A stretch of DNA of 64,000 nucleotides, taken from the NCBI RefSeq assembly GCF_000189635.1, contig NW_002476258.1:124001-188000 (forward strand), in the 5' to 3' direction. The translations under genes were made by a program, and so were the position numbers. Below the pieces are notes generated by a model. That model was not told the origin of the DNA and made no database searches. It saw only the letters and a program-made list of their open reading frames with translations. Source of the DNA: Tetrahymena thermophila SB210 (lineage: Eukaryota > Ciliophora > Oligohymenophorea > Hymenostomatida > Tetrahymenidae). This document shows positions 25,582-40,300 of the stretch, piece after piece. The first letter of the stretch is position 1. Each line of letters opens with the position of its first letter.

Positions 25582-27705
25582 TTTATTATTAAAGTTAAAA
25601 TTTTATATAGAAGTGAGAGTAAAGAATTCGAAAGATTAGTAATGATTTTAGTATTTATATTTAGTGAGTTAGTTTGTTAGTTAGTAGTGAAAATAAATAT
25701 TCTTTATTTCTCTCTTTTTTATCTTTTAAGTTTAATTTAATTATAAATTTTAGCTAAATGCATCTATGTATTTAATAAGGTTAACTTATATTTATTAACA
25801 AATGTTGATCCAGTAAATTTTATAATGTTAATTATTAATAAATGTACTGGATCTTTATTTATTTCGTTAACATTATCTAAATAGTCATCAAATTGCATTT
25901 ATTAATTAATTTATTTATGGATTTCACAAATTTTTAGTAATAATCCAAACGCATACTTAATTTTACAGCAAAATAATCAAAACTCTTAAAAACTGATTAA
26001 GAGTCACCATCTATTTATAAAAATAGCTAGCATTAATAATTTACTGACTGCTTGTCAACATATCTTTTAAGCATGCAAATTATTAATTTTTGTTCAGTTT
26101 TTGAAATAAATTCAAATGTGTTTGAGTGATGAATTGGAATAGATCTCAAAATAAATAACACAATATCTTAGCAAATATTGTTTTTAAAATATTTAAAATA
26201 GATTGATAGAATAAAATACTAATTATAGATTGAATAATATTTACTTGAAATATAAAAAAATCTATTTTCTCCTTTCCATGTTGAAGCTTTTAACAAACAA
26301 AATATCATTTTTTCTCTGTTAAAATGTGTCTGATAAACTCATTAAAATTATACAGTTTATAAATTAATTTTGGCAGATAATTAAATTAATATTTTTCGCA
26401 TCATATTTTGAATCGGTAACGCTAAATTGCAAATTAATTTTTGATTCTTTTTATATTATACATACGTTTATATTTAAAATATGATCCATTTATTTTACAA
26501 CTATTTAAAATATTATTGAGAAAGCTGCTCCAAAATATTCTTGATTTAAAATTATTTATTTTAATTCTTAGAAATTTAAGAAAGATTATTTATTCGTTTT
26601 ATAAAATGAATGATTAGAATTAAAATTACTTTCTTGTAATTTATAGCACTAAACTTATTAGAATAAATTTTAATAAAATGAATTAAAAATATTTAAAAAT
26701 AAAAAATATTTTATTTTAACCCTTTTCAGGAAAAAGTCCTAAACAGTAAAATCTTTTAAAATCTAGTTAAAAAGTTATTCAGACAATTAAAAATTTATTA
26801 AGTTCAATGCATAGTAATACTAAAGATACTAAGATACTTATTTTTATTAGTCTAATTAAAATTACTGAATCTTTAAATATATTTATTTGAAGCCTCTCCT
26901 TTTAATAATTGAAGCGCTTTTATTTAAGTCCATTACTTAAAATACTAATAACTCTAAAGTTAAAGTTAGAGTTTTATTTATTTATTTGTTTATAATGATA
27001 GGTTTTTTTGTTTTTGTTGCTTTTAGCACTTTTGTGTTAACAAAAATATATAAATCATATTATATTATAATACTTAATTTATGTATTCTTAAAAATGAAA
27101 TTAATAGTTTTTGACATTACTTATCTTCTATTAAAAATTAGATTAGATAAAATAGTTAAAAATAGAACTCAAAATCTTTGAAACAAATACTAAAAAGTAT
27201 CAGTAAATGCTCAAAAGATATTGTTAAAACTAGATAAATTAAGCTTACAAAAAATATTGGTAGAGAGACAAATAAATAAATTTATTAATTCATAGGTAAT
27301 TAAAAGATTAATATGATTCTATCACATTAAATAAGTATTAACTAATTTCAATTAAATGCTTTCTTTCTTTGTTTGTTTATTTGCTAGTTTTTATGATTAG
27401 TTGATTGATTGCTACTGGAGTGTTTTTTGGAAATTATAAATTTTGAGAGAATAAATAAATGATTAAAGAATGAATGTTAATTAAATATAAACAAGCATAT
27501 TTTCATATGTTATTAACAAAATTATAATAAACAAATAAACAAAAGATTAAGTAGAAATAAGATTATACATCCATCTATATAACTTTATATGAAAATATGA
27601 ATTAATACTTTTGCAAGTTTTTTAATATACTCAATTTTATTAAAATATTTTAATTTATTGCTTTCATTTTTGTTTTTTACTTTCAGATACCACAATTTTA
27701 TTCGC
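25582..27705. other. Intergenic region upstream of chitin synthase
   Basis: A 2.1-kb AT-rich spacer between the chitin synthase start and the P5CDH stop. It must hold the chitin synthase promoter, but no motif can be assigned. Two inverted repeats are visible: one at 25807-25876 (annotated separately) and AACTCTAA/TTAGAGTT near 26950-26975. No coding sequence was found. Confidence 0.55.
25807..25876. repeat. Overlapping inverted repeats upstream of chitin synthase
   Basis: GATCCAGTA (25807-25815) pairs with TACTGGATC (25845-25853). A second pair, ATAATGTTAA (25822-25831) with TTAACATTAT (25867-25876), interlocks with the first. They lie about 230-300 bp upstream of the chitin synthase ATG. 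They could be a regulatory structure or a decayed foldback element. Confidence 0.5.
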
Positions 27706-30123
27706 TCAAGATGCTTGAGGAACCTTCCAGTTCTTAGGAATATCAATGTCAGTAATAATTTCTCTGTGAGAAGTCCAAACAGATAAGATGGCTTCAGGAG
27801 TACCGATACCTGCACCTCTGGGATCACCACAAGGACCGAACCAGTGGTTTTAAGGAGCACCTGTAGTTCTAGCTCTAATACCAGTGTAGGTAACTCCATT
27901 AACAGTGTTTGAAGTAACATAGTTAAGGAATTTGACATCATTAGAAACAACTGCAGCAGTCAAATGGTTTTCCATCTTTTCTAAATGGGATAAAACAGTA
28001 TCCAATTAGTTATCTTTATATTCTGTGACAATTTAGAAGGGTCCAAAGAGTTCTTTGCAAACAATATCAAAGTTTTTAGAGATAGTTTCTAAAGGAACAA
28101 AAATGGCAGTGGGTTCGTATGAGCCGTATATTGATGGGATTGAGTGATTAGTCAAAGGCTTGCCACCAAATAAGACCTTTGCTCCAGGTAATGCAAGAAT
28201 TGAATCTATGTGGTTCTTAATTTTTTAGTTATCCCAAGTCAAAACAGGTCCGACAGTCAAATCAGAAAGTTTTCTTCTGGCAGCCAAAGATTTAATCTTA
28301 TCAACAAAGCCAGCCTTCATCCAATTTTCATGGGCATATAAAATACTTTATGCAGAACACTTCTAGCCAGAAGCAGCGTAGGCATCTTAATCGCATTACC
28401 AAGCAACATAATCAATATCAGAAACATCAGGTCCGAGTATTTTCCAGTCAAAGCCAGCATCTTCAATTTTGACTTTACCATGAGTAAGCTTGCTTAATCT
28501 TTCAGCAACAGTTGAAGAACCTAAATAATTAATTTTATATTAAAAAATTTAAAAAGAGCCAATTTTACTTTCGTAAAATCTAATCTAATTCAAAATAATT
28601 TTAAAAATAAAAAAAATTTAATTATTCAAATATTTCTGCTATGTAAAAAATGTAATTAAATTTATTCTTTTTTATTTTTCAGAAATTTGATTTTTAAATT
28701 TTAAAGAAAATCTTAAGTAAGATAGTAACAATTATCTCTCTATCTATTTAATTATTGATTCTTCTTTTATTAAGCAGAAGATATAATTAATTTGTTTGAC
28801 TTGAAAAGATTTTTAAAGATAAAATCTTGAAATATTTATTAATTAATTAATTTATTTATTTATTTAGTTGCTATATTTAATTTTAATTAGAAGTAGTCTA
28901 GTATTTAGTGCATCATTTTTAAAATAATATATGTCACTTTTGATTTCAAGTAATATCTTATATTAATTAATGATTCTTCACAATAATGTTACTTAAAATC
29001 TTTAAAAAAAATAAACTTTTTTTATTTTTTATTATAATGCTTGCTTGCTTGTTTTCTTTAGCAAAGGTTCTTTCTTTGGCTTCATAAAAATATTATTTTT
29101 TATTTATTTTCTAGCTATCTCATCATTTATTTTTTAAAATTTATCTATTGTTCTATTTTTGAATTATACTATTTAATAATTATACCTGTGAATTAAATAA
29201 CTCTGTAGTTAGTGTCAAGGATGATCTTTTCCATTGCTTGAGGACCTGAGTGAATCAAATCAACATCTTCAGCAGGCATACCACAATCGATAGCAAGTCT
29301 TAAGAATTATTCCATTACCAAAGAAACCTTAGAGTCAATCTTTAATGTGGGTCTATTACCAGCTATTAAGCATCCAAATAATTAAAGGCAAGGAATTTCG
29401 ATTGGGAAATTGAAAGGAGCAATTAATGCAACAGATCCGTAAGGCCATCTGTATCCAGAAGATTGTTGTCCTTGATGATCACCAGCTACGTTGAAAGAAC
29501 GGCATAAGAATCTAGGATTATCACCTGCAAAGTTTTCAAAGAATCTACGAGTAACAACAATTTCTCCCTTAATTTAGACATCGCTCTTGGGCATGACCTA
29601 ATTTTATAAAGTTGATTTAATATCTAAATGATTACTTATTGAATTTTAATAATTTTTAATGTATATTAGACTTTTGGTCCTTCTTAAAATATATTTTCAT
29701 TTTAACTATTTAAATATTATATGTTTTTACTCTTTGGGTTGCCTTGCAAAGGAAGCTTTCAATTTCAGGTTTTTTCATTTCTTCTGCAATCTTACCACAA
29801 ACATTGCCATATAATTAATATCTTTCTGGGTTCTTAATGGGGTTATGCAAACCAGATTTGGGAACCTTCTTTGCATTAACAATAAATTCATTAATTTCGT
29901 CTCCCTTAGTGTCAGGAACTCTTAAGAATTTGTCTCCATTCATAGGGTCTACGACAGTGGTGTATTCTTTGGCATCTTTCCACTTTCCACTAACTAAATT
30001 CTAAAGTGTGTAGGGTTTAGATTCGCTCAAAGTATAGGGATCGCATGTAGCCCATTTGGGAATGGTTGAAAAACCATATTTGTGCTTCAAAAGCAAATTT
30101 CTAGCTATTGCCTAAGTTAACAT
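27706..30123 (-). CDS. P5CDH: Delta-1-pyrroline-5-carboxylate dehydrogenase, ALDH12 type
   Basis: Three exons, 29731-30123, 29186-29597 and 27706-28520, total 1620 bp, 539 residues, TGA stop. The enzyme oxidises P5C/glutamate semialdehyde to glutamate with NAD+ in proline breakdown. The match throughout is to the plant-like ALDH12 branch: LVSGKWKDAKEYTTVVDPMN, KSGLHNPIKNPERY, SSGYRWPYGSVALIAPFNFP, EDAGFDWKILGPDV, DAYAASGQKCSAQS with the catalytic Cys at about residue 323, GPVLTW, TNHSIPSIYG and ARTTGAPQNHWFGPCGDPRG near the C-terminus. The first 26 residues (MLTQAIARNLLLKHKYGFST...) are basic and amphipathic, as expected for a mitochondrial targeting peptide. The introns are 133 bp (29598-29730) and an unusually long 665 bp (28521-29185). 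Confidence 0.97.
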
Positions 30124-31396
30124 TAATAATTTTATTGTTTTATTCTTTATTTATTCGAAAACGAAATTCTGATATTTATTTATTTGATATTATTATTTAT
30201 GAGCTAATCAAATATCTTTGGTAGGCACTTAAAATCTTCTAAAATACGCCAGAAGTATTCTTTTTCAGCATTTATAGTCTATTGTGATTATAACTAAATA
30301 AATTAAGACTAGTAAATTTCAAATCTATCATTTTTAACTCAAGTTTATAGTTAATATATGAATAAAGCACTTTCATCTACAAAAAAAAACAAATTTTTTA
30401 AAAAAAAGTTTTTTAATTTTTTATTTTTAAATAAATATTTTAAATATTTTAACTCAATAAATTCCCTTTACAAATAGAGCTGCTAATAAATTCAAAATAA
30501 AAACTTATCAGTTTTTGATATATTATCTGACATTTAAAAATGGTTCTACTAAAATTTCACAAGATAGCTTCAAACTCTCTGATTAGTGAAATACTAGAAT
30601 AAACTTTGATTGAATACAATTAATGTAATTTAAGCTATGTAAGTTACCAAGTATTTGCTCAAATTACTTTTTCTAGTGAATTAATACCAACATAACCTTC
30701 TTTGCATATATTTCTCAATTTTAGAAAAAAGCAAACTTACTAATTTAATTCTTTTATACAATTTAACCAACGATTAAACCAGTAATTAATTTTTTCTTTA
30801 CAATAAAAATACATTTTTAAATTTTGTAAATCAAAATTATTTTAGGTTTTTTTTCAAATAATTTAATTTATAAAATATTATTTCATTTAAAATAAAATTA
30901 TAAATTTTGAAAAATTAAAACTTAATTTTATTAAAAAATATTTAAAAAACAAATGTTGAAAACTTATTTTCTAAATTGTATTTGTTCATTTATTTAATAT
31001 TATCGAAAATAGATTTATAATAGAAAGAATAAATTGAATATTTTTATATGGATTGTATGAAATTTAAAGAGTAAATATATGGGTTTTGCTATTTATTATC
31101 GGTTAGTATCTCTAGTACAATTAATTTTCAATTTAATTATTTGAATAAATACTTTTTAATGAATTAAGAGAAATTTCTGATTTAGTTAAGACCATAAAAA
31201 TTGAATGTGTTAATAATAGTTTGTGATTATTTGAAAGATTGGATAAAATTTAGGTTTTAGAACAATTTATTTAGTAATTTAATTTATTTTCAGTAAAATT
31301 TATTATGTAATTATTAGATTATTTAATTGATTTAATATATTTTTAAGCTTTATATCTAATGCAACATAAAAAAATATTAAACTGAATATTAAATAA
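30124..31396. other. Intergenic spacer upstream of P5CDH
   Basis: About 1.3 kb of AT-rich sequence between the P5CDH start and the stop of the first giant membrane-protein gene. No gene, hairpin or repeat stands out; it presumably contains the P5CDH promoter. Confidence 0.55.
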
Positions 31397-34300
31397 TCAG
31401 TCTTTTTAAAAATAAGTTTTTTCTTATTTATTAACTTACTTTTGTTTATCACTCTCAGCTTTGCTTGATTCATCAAGTTATATCGATTCACTTAGTCTTA
31501 AGTTTGATTCATTTTAAAATTCAAGTATTTAATTTTTACTTTAATTAGAAGTTTATCTCTTTAGTTCACTGATATTTCTTTTAATTTGCTATGTTTAATA
31601 TGGCTCGTTTTTGACTGACACATGCTAAAGCTAATTTTAGTCTTTTTCTGTATTGGTCAGTTAATTATTTTAGATATTTTTTTATAACTCTTATGTACTT
31701 TAAAAATGTTTCATGGTTTCAAGTGAATCACCAAGATCTAAATTCTGCTTATCGAAATTAAATTAAATTTAATTTTAGTTTTAAATTTTATCTTAAGAGT
31801 TTAATTTATTTGAAAGCTATGAATTGTAAAATTTATATTTAGGAACAGAAGGTATTTTCTCATGATATTGAAAGGAGAAAAGAGAATCTTATCTAACTTA
31901 AAACCTTTAGCTATTTAGGGTAACCGATTTTTCGGGTATATTTTTTAAGTCAATCCTTAAATTATTTATGAAATTAGCATCACTTGTTATCTTTTCATCT
32001 TAGTTTTTAGCAACTGATGATTGGCCTATACAAATTTAAAGAGAATTTTTTCTTTCAAACTGAGGTGAAGACATTTATTTTGAATTAGTATTGCAGGAGT
32101 TAATTTCAACATCTGATTATTTATTTGTGATACTTTCCCCTAAGGATTTGCTTCTTTGATCTCTATAATAGTTATCTTTGATATAATCCTCTTATATGCT
32201 CTATTCTGATTTACAATATGAACTGATTGAAGATTCAGATAACTATTCTTCTCCAGAAGAAGAGCTTATTTAAATAAATTACTGCTCTTTCTAACTATCT
32301 TTGTTATTTTCTTTTTTATGTTTTGGGCTCATTTATTTTAAAGGTGACCACTTTTGAGAGCTGTACTGATAATTGAATTCCTGTCCTTTCATTTATAAAG
32401 GGCTTAACTGAACACCGCTATTGAAAAATACTATATTAGTGTCATCCTAAAGATTTTAAGCTGAATATTAATATATAGATTTATGCATTTAATTAACATT
32501 TATGCTATTTTATAGTAAAGAAAATTAATTGTTATTCTGAGCAGTTGCCTACTCTTTCCCGTTGTTTTATGCCAGTGTGAATATTTTATTTGATTTAGGA
32601 GTACTGTTTTTTTATAGATAAGTTTATGAGCTTATGTTGTCTTCTAGCTTCTAAGCTGATACTAAATTTGAATTTTGCTTTGACATGTTAAAAGGTTAAT
32701 TTTGCTCCATTTAAATTAATGGATTAGCATATTAAGTTTCTGAAGAGTTTATTTTAGATAAATTGAAATGTTTTGTTTAGAAATCTAAAATTGATTTTGG
32801 TTTTTTCATATTCTATTTCTGGAACACTATATTTTAAATAGATTTGCTTTAGTTTTATGATGAATTTAATTCCCTTTTTTTACTTTCTAAAATTGATCGC
32901 TTCTAAGCTTTTACCGACACAGGAGACATATTACTCCAGAATTCTGTTAATCTTTTCAGCTTGCTTATTGAAGGTGTGGACTGACCTATTTCTTAATTGC
33001 TTTTACTATTCTTTTTTGATTTAATCACACTGATTAGGCTCATCTAAAGTTATTATATGTAATCCTAATAAGGTCTCCTTAGCTGTTCAACAGAAGTAAT
33101 ATGATTTCCTTTTTATATATTTTGCACAATTACATCTTTGGCAATTTATACTTTTCTCCAATTTGAAGAAGATCTTATGCCATCAATAGGAGGTTATATA
33201 TTGATAAAATTGAACAGTGAAGGGATCAGCTTTTTTAAACGAAAAAATAGCTTGTAAAAGAAGCCGACGTATCTATTTTTAATTTTGGTTACCAAAATTT
33301 GTAAAACCAAAACAAATAGGATCCCATTATGTAGAAAAGCACATACATAAATAAAGAAATCGTAAACTATGCTATCGTCTTTGTTATATAGGAATAAATT
33401 AATTAGAATTAAAACGAACAAAGCTAAAGTAATTCTCAAATCAAAGTCATTAAAACTTTTGATCAGATAAGGTTGTCTTTTAATGCAAAATACCAAATAG
33501 CTTATGATTATTGCACATATAAGAATCAATTTTGTGTAGAAAATACCCTCGCACATGATTGATATGACCATAATGATGACTTTTTTGTATATTTTAATGA
33601 ATTCCCAATAATAGTACTGCTTTTTATAGTCAACATAAAGAAATCCAAATTTAAGTTTAACTTCATATAAATCAAGTCTACTTTTATTGTTGTAAATATT
33701 TTTTAATATGAAAAAAGGTATTGCTACACCCCAAAGTATGATTCCTGGAATCATCAGCAAAAGGAGATACTAAAAGTACTGTTTAGTGTAGCATTCATAA
33801 GTTACATCAGCAGAAATATAGTACTTATCAGCTATTTACCTGCATGAAATAACATAAAAAAGAGAAGAAACAATACCAGGTTAAAACAACACAAGCATAA
33901 ATAGCAAGCCATTGTAAATGTAAAATTTATTATATCTTTTTGGTTTTTTCATTATGTAGATACTGAGGTATATTATAGTTATAGTTACTAAGTAAAAAAA
34001 TGGAACTATTAGTGACCATATTGACCTAAAATAGACTATAGGAATACTTACAAAGTAGGCAAACACACAGTCAAAAGAATAAATGGTATTTTTTAGAGGA
34101 GAGCTTATTAAATAAGGAACATACTCAGTTAAATATGGTACATTAAAATCATATGAATTAACTATAACAGCAATTTAAATGTAGTGCATAAATTATTTCA
34201 CATAAAATTATGCCTGATTTTTTGTGTTAGACACTCCTATGTGTACAATACCAAATTTTTTGAAGTAGTAGGAATAAACATATCTTTTGGAGAGATGAAT

Positions 34301-37300
34301 AGTTACCTTTTTAATCAAATTAATAATTAATTCTATAGCAAACAAAGTTGATAAAATAATATTTTTTTAGCTTCAATAAAATAAATTTAGTTGTAAAATA
34401 AAATTTGATCAAATTAATAATTAATTCAAAAGTACATTAGAATTTATTTTTTTAGTTTCAAAAAAATAAATTAAGTTATAAATTAAAAATTATCGTTAAT
34501 TTAGAAATTTTACCCTGATTGAAAAGATTATGTAAGCTGCCATAATTGTGAAAATCATAATGAATGGAAGAACAGAAGTAAAATCATTTAATTCCGAGCA
34601 TGAAATACACTTATAATCACTTAATCTCATATAAGATTTTTTCCAAAGTATACCATATGTATCGCATGACTCACAAAGAGGTCCAATATGACCCTCAATG
34701 CAAGTTAAATCTCCTGCTAGTGTTTCATTTTTAAGGTTACCTATTATTATAAAATCATTCAGTATTTTTTAAACAAATAAAACTAAAATATTTAAAAAAT
34801 AAATATAAATATTCTCATTTTATTATCATGCAATAAGTAAAGTTTTTTAATTTGATTATAACAAAATAAATAAGAAATTTAAATAAATACCTAAGCAGTT
34901 TGAAGGCTTGTTGTAACAATAAACTATATTATCAGTATCTTTAGATATTCTCCAATAACCTTATTTTAGAAAAATCTAGTCTTTTTAGCACAGCTCAGCT
35001 GAGTTAGGACATAATTCACATATTTAGCGAGATTTAGAATCATTATATATTTATAGTGAATATGATCCTTTTGCACATGGTGTGCATGTGCAAAATTAGT
35101 TATCTTCATCACAGTTGTATATTTCTCCTTTTAGACAAGACCTAAAATTTATTGCAACTCTTACTTCGAAAGTAGGATAGTTAGTTATTAAAAAATTTTT
35201 GCTTTATAAGTAATTATACATGTCATATTATTTGATTTAACCCATGACAATCCTAAAGTATTTATTTTGTAAATTTGGGTGTCCAATTATTTTAAGTTCA
35301 TTAAATCTCCATAGACCGTCAGTTGGTGAGGCATTTTAAATATTAATTTGGTTTTTTCCTGAAATTTTTAACCCATCTTTATCTTCTGGGTTGACTAAAA
35401 TTATGAAAGTTTGCAGTAGCTTGATACTTTGTTCATGATAATACTCTACCCCTTTTTGTAAATATATCAATTTACCTTCTTCATCAAACATTTATATTTC
35501 TAAATTAAGAAAATCACCACTTCTAAAATTAATTATTTCCATACTTTGATTGAAATAGCCTACATTATTATCTGTTTATTACTGCTGTCCTCCTAGATAT
35601 TAACTTTATAATATTCTATTTTACTGCCTATTTACATGTTAGCTTTAAACCTACCAATTTATATTTGAAATATCTTAGTCTACTAGATCATCTATTTATT
35701 ACAGCTGATCCTCTTCATATTAACTTTATAATGTTCTACTTTAATATTAATTTACATAATAGTTTTAAACTTATAGATTTCTATTTAAATTATCTTTATT
35801 TTCTGAATTAAAGGGTGTAGAACTACTTTAGTAGCTTTAAATTACTATTTTTTTAGGATATGAGCCTATGTTTTAACCGTAAATGCTTGCAGTGTTATTT
35901 ATTAAAGTTACATTATCAAAGACCTAATTATAAAATGAATTATAATAAATTCCACCACCTATATCAGCTACATTATTTTGAATTAATGTTTCTTAGAACG
36001 TTGTATTTGAAACATATTATAAATAAAGAGCTCCTCCAAAAGATAAGGCCTTGTTTTATTCAAAAATACAATTATGTATTTTTGTTATGTTTGTTTACTC
36101 TACAAAGAGAGCACTACCCATCATACCCACATTTTCTGACATGTTTGAATATTTTAACTTAAATGAATTAGAACCAAAAATATACATCAAAGTACCTCTG
36201 TAACATAAAGTACAATTATTTTTAGTGAAAGTAGAGTTTTTGATTGAAATTTGACTTGACTTAATGTAGATTGCCGCAACGTAATTTTAAGTATTATAAT
36301 TACCAGTTAAATTTAAATTTATCAACTTTATCATCTCTTTTTACAGGAAAATAACTGCATCACTACCAAAGTAAATATTTTAATATGAAAGAAACTGTGT
36401 ATCTAAATTATTTTGAATTAAAGCTGTGTCTATTACAGTTGATTAAACACCAAAAATATTTACTAGATTAAGATTTAGATCTGTTTATTAAATTTTCAAA
36501 TTAATAAGGTCTTAGATACTTAGGCTACCTGAAATTTATTTTGTATTGATTATATTTATGTTTTTAATACTGAGCTGAACCACTTTCTGTATTATCATTA
36601 ATGAGCTAAAATCCACTAAATCAATGTCTTCAAATACAACGTTTTCTATAAAGACTTGATCTAAATAAAAATGAAAAATTAAAGAATTTTGAATAAAAAA
36701 TGAATAATTTTTTCTTTAAAATTAATTATTTATTTACCTATCTCAAATATATTGAAAAGAGTTGTGTTAGTTAGCGTAGATCTCTTTATTGTAACATTTT
36801 TAATTTCTAAATACAGAATACTTTGGAAACGGAAAAAATTACCATATCCAAGTGATTAATTGTAAATAGTTATATTATGTAATATTACTGCATCTAAGTT
36901 TGACATATATATAACTGGATAGTTAAGTTCATCACTTTCATTCATGATAACTCGTTCAAATTAAAGGCTATCAAAAATAACAGTTTTAACAGGATAAGTT
37001 ATAGTGTAAAAATTATAAGGAAAAGATTTCAGCTAGATATTAAATCCTTAAATAGAAAGAAATTTAGGTTAGAATCCATTAACAAAAGCCAAATTTAAAT
37101 CTTATTTTTGAGAAGGGATAAATTTTATTTTGAATTAATCGCTTTGGAATTAAGAAAGAATATAAGGTAAAGGTTATCCTATTTGGTAAATTATTTGAAT
37201 TGAATTTTTGTTATCAGGATAATAGTAATCAATAACATTTTTGCTTGTCTATACAGCCTAAGTGATTTAGTAGAGTTTTTAGTTAGAACTTATTTCAATG

Positions 37301-40300
37301 TAACAAAAATTTAATTATTTATTATACTCAAAGAAATCTAAACCTTTTTAATCAGAATAAAGTACATAAGTGTCTTATTATGAATCTGAATATATTTAAC
37401 TTGGATCAAATTTAATGTAAAATTTTATTTACCTTATTTCTTTTGGGTTTTTTATAACCGATTCCATATAAAAATAGTGCGTATAAAAAGTGGTATTAAT
37501 CTTTAATATAACTGACTTCTGGATTGGGAATTACTTTTGTGAAAATTTTTAATAACTGTAATAGACATAAGTAGAATTGTTCGTTTAGCTATTGCTTTGG
37601 TTTTGCTACTCTAGGCAGAGTAAAAATAATGTCTAGTTCGTAGAAATAAAAAGTAAGTTATCTTAATAAAATAATTCAATAATCTAAGTTTCAGTTTATA
37701 CTTAAAATATAAGCAAATTATTGATGTTGTCGTAAAGGTTTAATTAGTAAGAAGAATATATTGCTAAAAAATTATCATTTAAAATTCTAGTAGATGTTCT
37801 ATGAGGGTAATAGGTTGGGTTGATAAATTAATTAACTTAAACTAATTATATGGAGCTATTATTTTGGTTTTTTGGATTGCTTATTTTTGTGATCAAAAAC
37901 TTAATTGAAAAGTAATCAAAGGTAACAATTACTATGCTGTCCTTGTAAGTGATCATATTATATATTATTTATTAAAAGTTGTTAATTATTGGCTAAGAGT
38001 TATTTGAATAGCTAAAATCATAAAGTATTAGTCTTGTATTAGATTAAATCAGAAGACAATTTATTGAGTCTAAATATTTTAATTAGGAAATAATTTCATT
38101 TGAGTTAAGAACAATTTAGGCTACGTTTTGTAGTTTAAAGTAAATTGACCCCTTATTATCTGAGAATATTGGTGTTTATATAGAGAAAGAATATGTAAAG
38201 CTTGTTATTTCAGATGTAGAGTTAACTAAATTTTACTAATTAAAAATTTAAGTTAAGTTGAATTAAAGATTATCATCAATGTTTTGATCTAATTTTCTAA
38301 TCGATTATCTTCCCACAAAAAATAAAACTTATTATTAACCATTTGTAAAAAGGTAAGGCTGCTCATCTAAAAGAATAGGAAAACTTTATTGAATACCTGT
38401 GTTTTGATTTTAGCTATTATAAAGACGGATCGACTAATCTGCAATAACTAGTAAGTTATCTTTGTAGTTTGATAGATATTGTATAGGACCTTAAAACTTT
38501 TATATCATCTTTTGTTAGTACTCAAAATCGCTAAACTACCAAAGCTAAAAATCGTCATCTGAAATGTATATGGAAGAGTCTTAACCAATCATTATCTATT
38601 TTTAATTGTTTGAAGCTGGATTTAGGTTTAATTACATGATGATGTCATATGAAAAAAGGAAAATACTATTAGAATTTTTATCTATCATTAAGATAGCGTT
38701 GAAGTATTTAATGTAAAACATCCTTAAATTAATGCAAGAAAAAGCGATTTGTTATATTTATTTGTAAGCAATTAGATCAATGAAGAGTAGTGCATCTGAC
38801 ATTTAAAGAACTAAAATATTATATATATCTAAGTAAATGAAATCAATAATGCTAAACTAGATTGGTAACAAAAATAGCACCATTCCAGTGTAGGCTTAAC
38901 TTATATATACAGACGACTGCTTTTTCTTCACTATGAGTTACATTCTGTCAATATACAGAATTTATTAAATAGTATCCTACTCATTCGACCATTCATCAAT
39001 CAGAGAGTAATCTTATAAGTTTAAAATTAATCCACTAATTTAAAAAAAATAAATGAATGAATAAATAAACAAATAAAGTATTTTCAATTTTTAATAAAAA
39101 CAATAAATTCAATATCAAAAGAAACTGTATTATAAGTTGTTGAATTTAAAAATAATTGATTGTTTACTCAGTTTTAGTTTATACTACAAGGTAATTAGAT
39201 ATTATTTTGAATGATATGAAATTCTCAAGAGAGAAAAAAAGATATTGAATGTTTTTAGATAGAGAATTGACACTAACTCCTTTATTAGAAATTCCTATGA
39301 AGTGATCGCTATTGCTTGTCTATTCTTTTAAGATTATGAAAGACCAGTTTTGATAAATGTTGTATTTCATAATTGTGTAATTTTAAAGATTATAAGTTAA
39401 GAGTGCATATTAGATGTTTTAGTATTCAGTGTTATATTAGTAATATCCTCTTATTTGTAATATGTTTTTAGTGAGAGTGCTTTCAATGTTAGTAATATAT
39501 GTAAAAAATTAACTAATATTTACTTGATTTACTATTTTCATGGAACTTAACTCTATTTGTGTTATGTTTTATTAAGTTAAAATTATTAAATAGTTTTGAT
39601 CTTCAGTGATTATTGGTTTTATATTATTCAAGCTCTATTTATCAACAAAACTTTTATCAACTAAATATTAAGTTTCTACAGGATTTGAGCTATTGTAGTA
39701 ATACAATACAAATAATTTATTTGTGAATTTATTTTCAGAGATGATCATTCCATATTTTGGGATGAAAAAGCAATCTTAACTTAAATATTATAAAAAATAA
39801 ATTTATATGATCGCTTCATTTGCAATATCCAAACAAATAATAATTTAGTTAAAGTAATCTATTTTCACAGCAACTCCTGTTTTATAATCAAACAAAATAT
39901 CGTTAGCCTAGAATGTCTATTGAATCTATGAGGTAAATCCTTTTTGATCAAACTTAGTTTGATTTTAAAATAATGCTTTCTTGAAAGGATTTTCAATTTG
40001 CAGGTAGCTGTGTGTTTTGTTTACCCAGGTTAAGTGTAAGATATTATTTTTTTCATTAAATTTCATAAAAGAGAGCTAGTTTATGGAATAAAACTCATAT
40101 GTGTGTAAAACTTTGTATGAATAAACATCAAATATTACTAAAGCTTATCTATTAATCTAAAAAGCTATGATATGAATACTTTTAGTTTAAATAAAGATTG
40201 GTTTCTCTGCAATTTAATAATATACCGGTGTCCACTCTTTTGAAATTACCATTTTTCTTGATTCATCATAAGTGACAATTTAAGTTCCTTAAATAATCAC

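Noticed and set aside
27585-27950. Leu-rich 121-codon minus-strand ORF
   Set aside because: It is an alternative frame over the 3' end of the P5CDH gene, whose own frame gives clear ALDH12 motifs there.
31303-31491. 62-codon minus-strand ORF
   Set aside because: It overlaps the end of giant gene 1 in a different frame; the in-frame tail ends at the TGA at 31397.
35860-36162. 100-codon plus-strand ORF
   Set aside because: It is antisense to the beta-helix (FGGALYLQ) part of giant gene 1.
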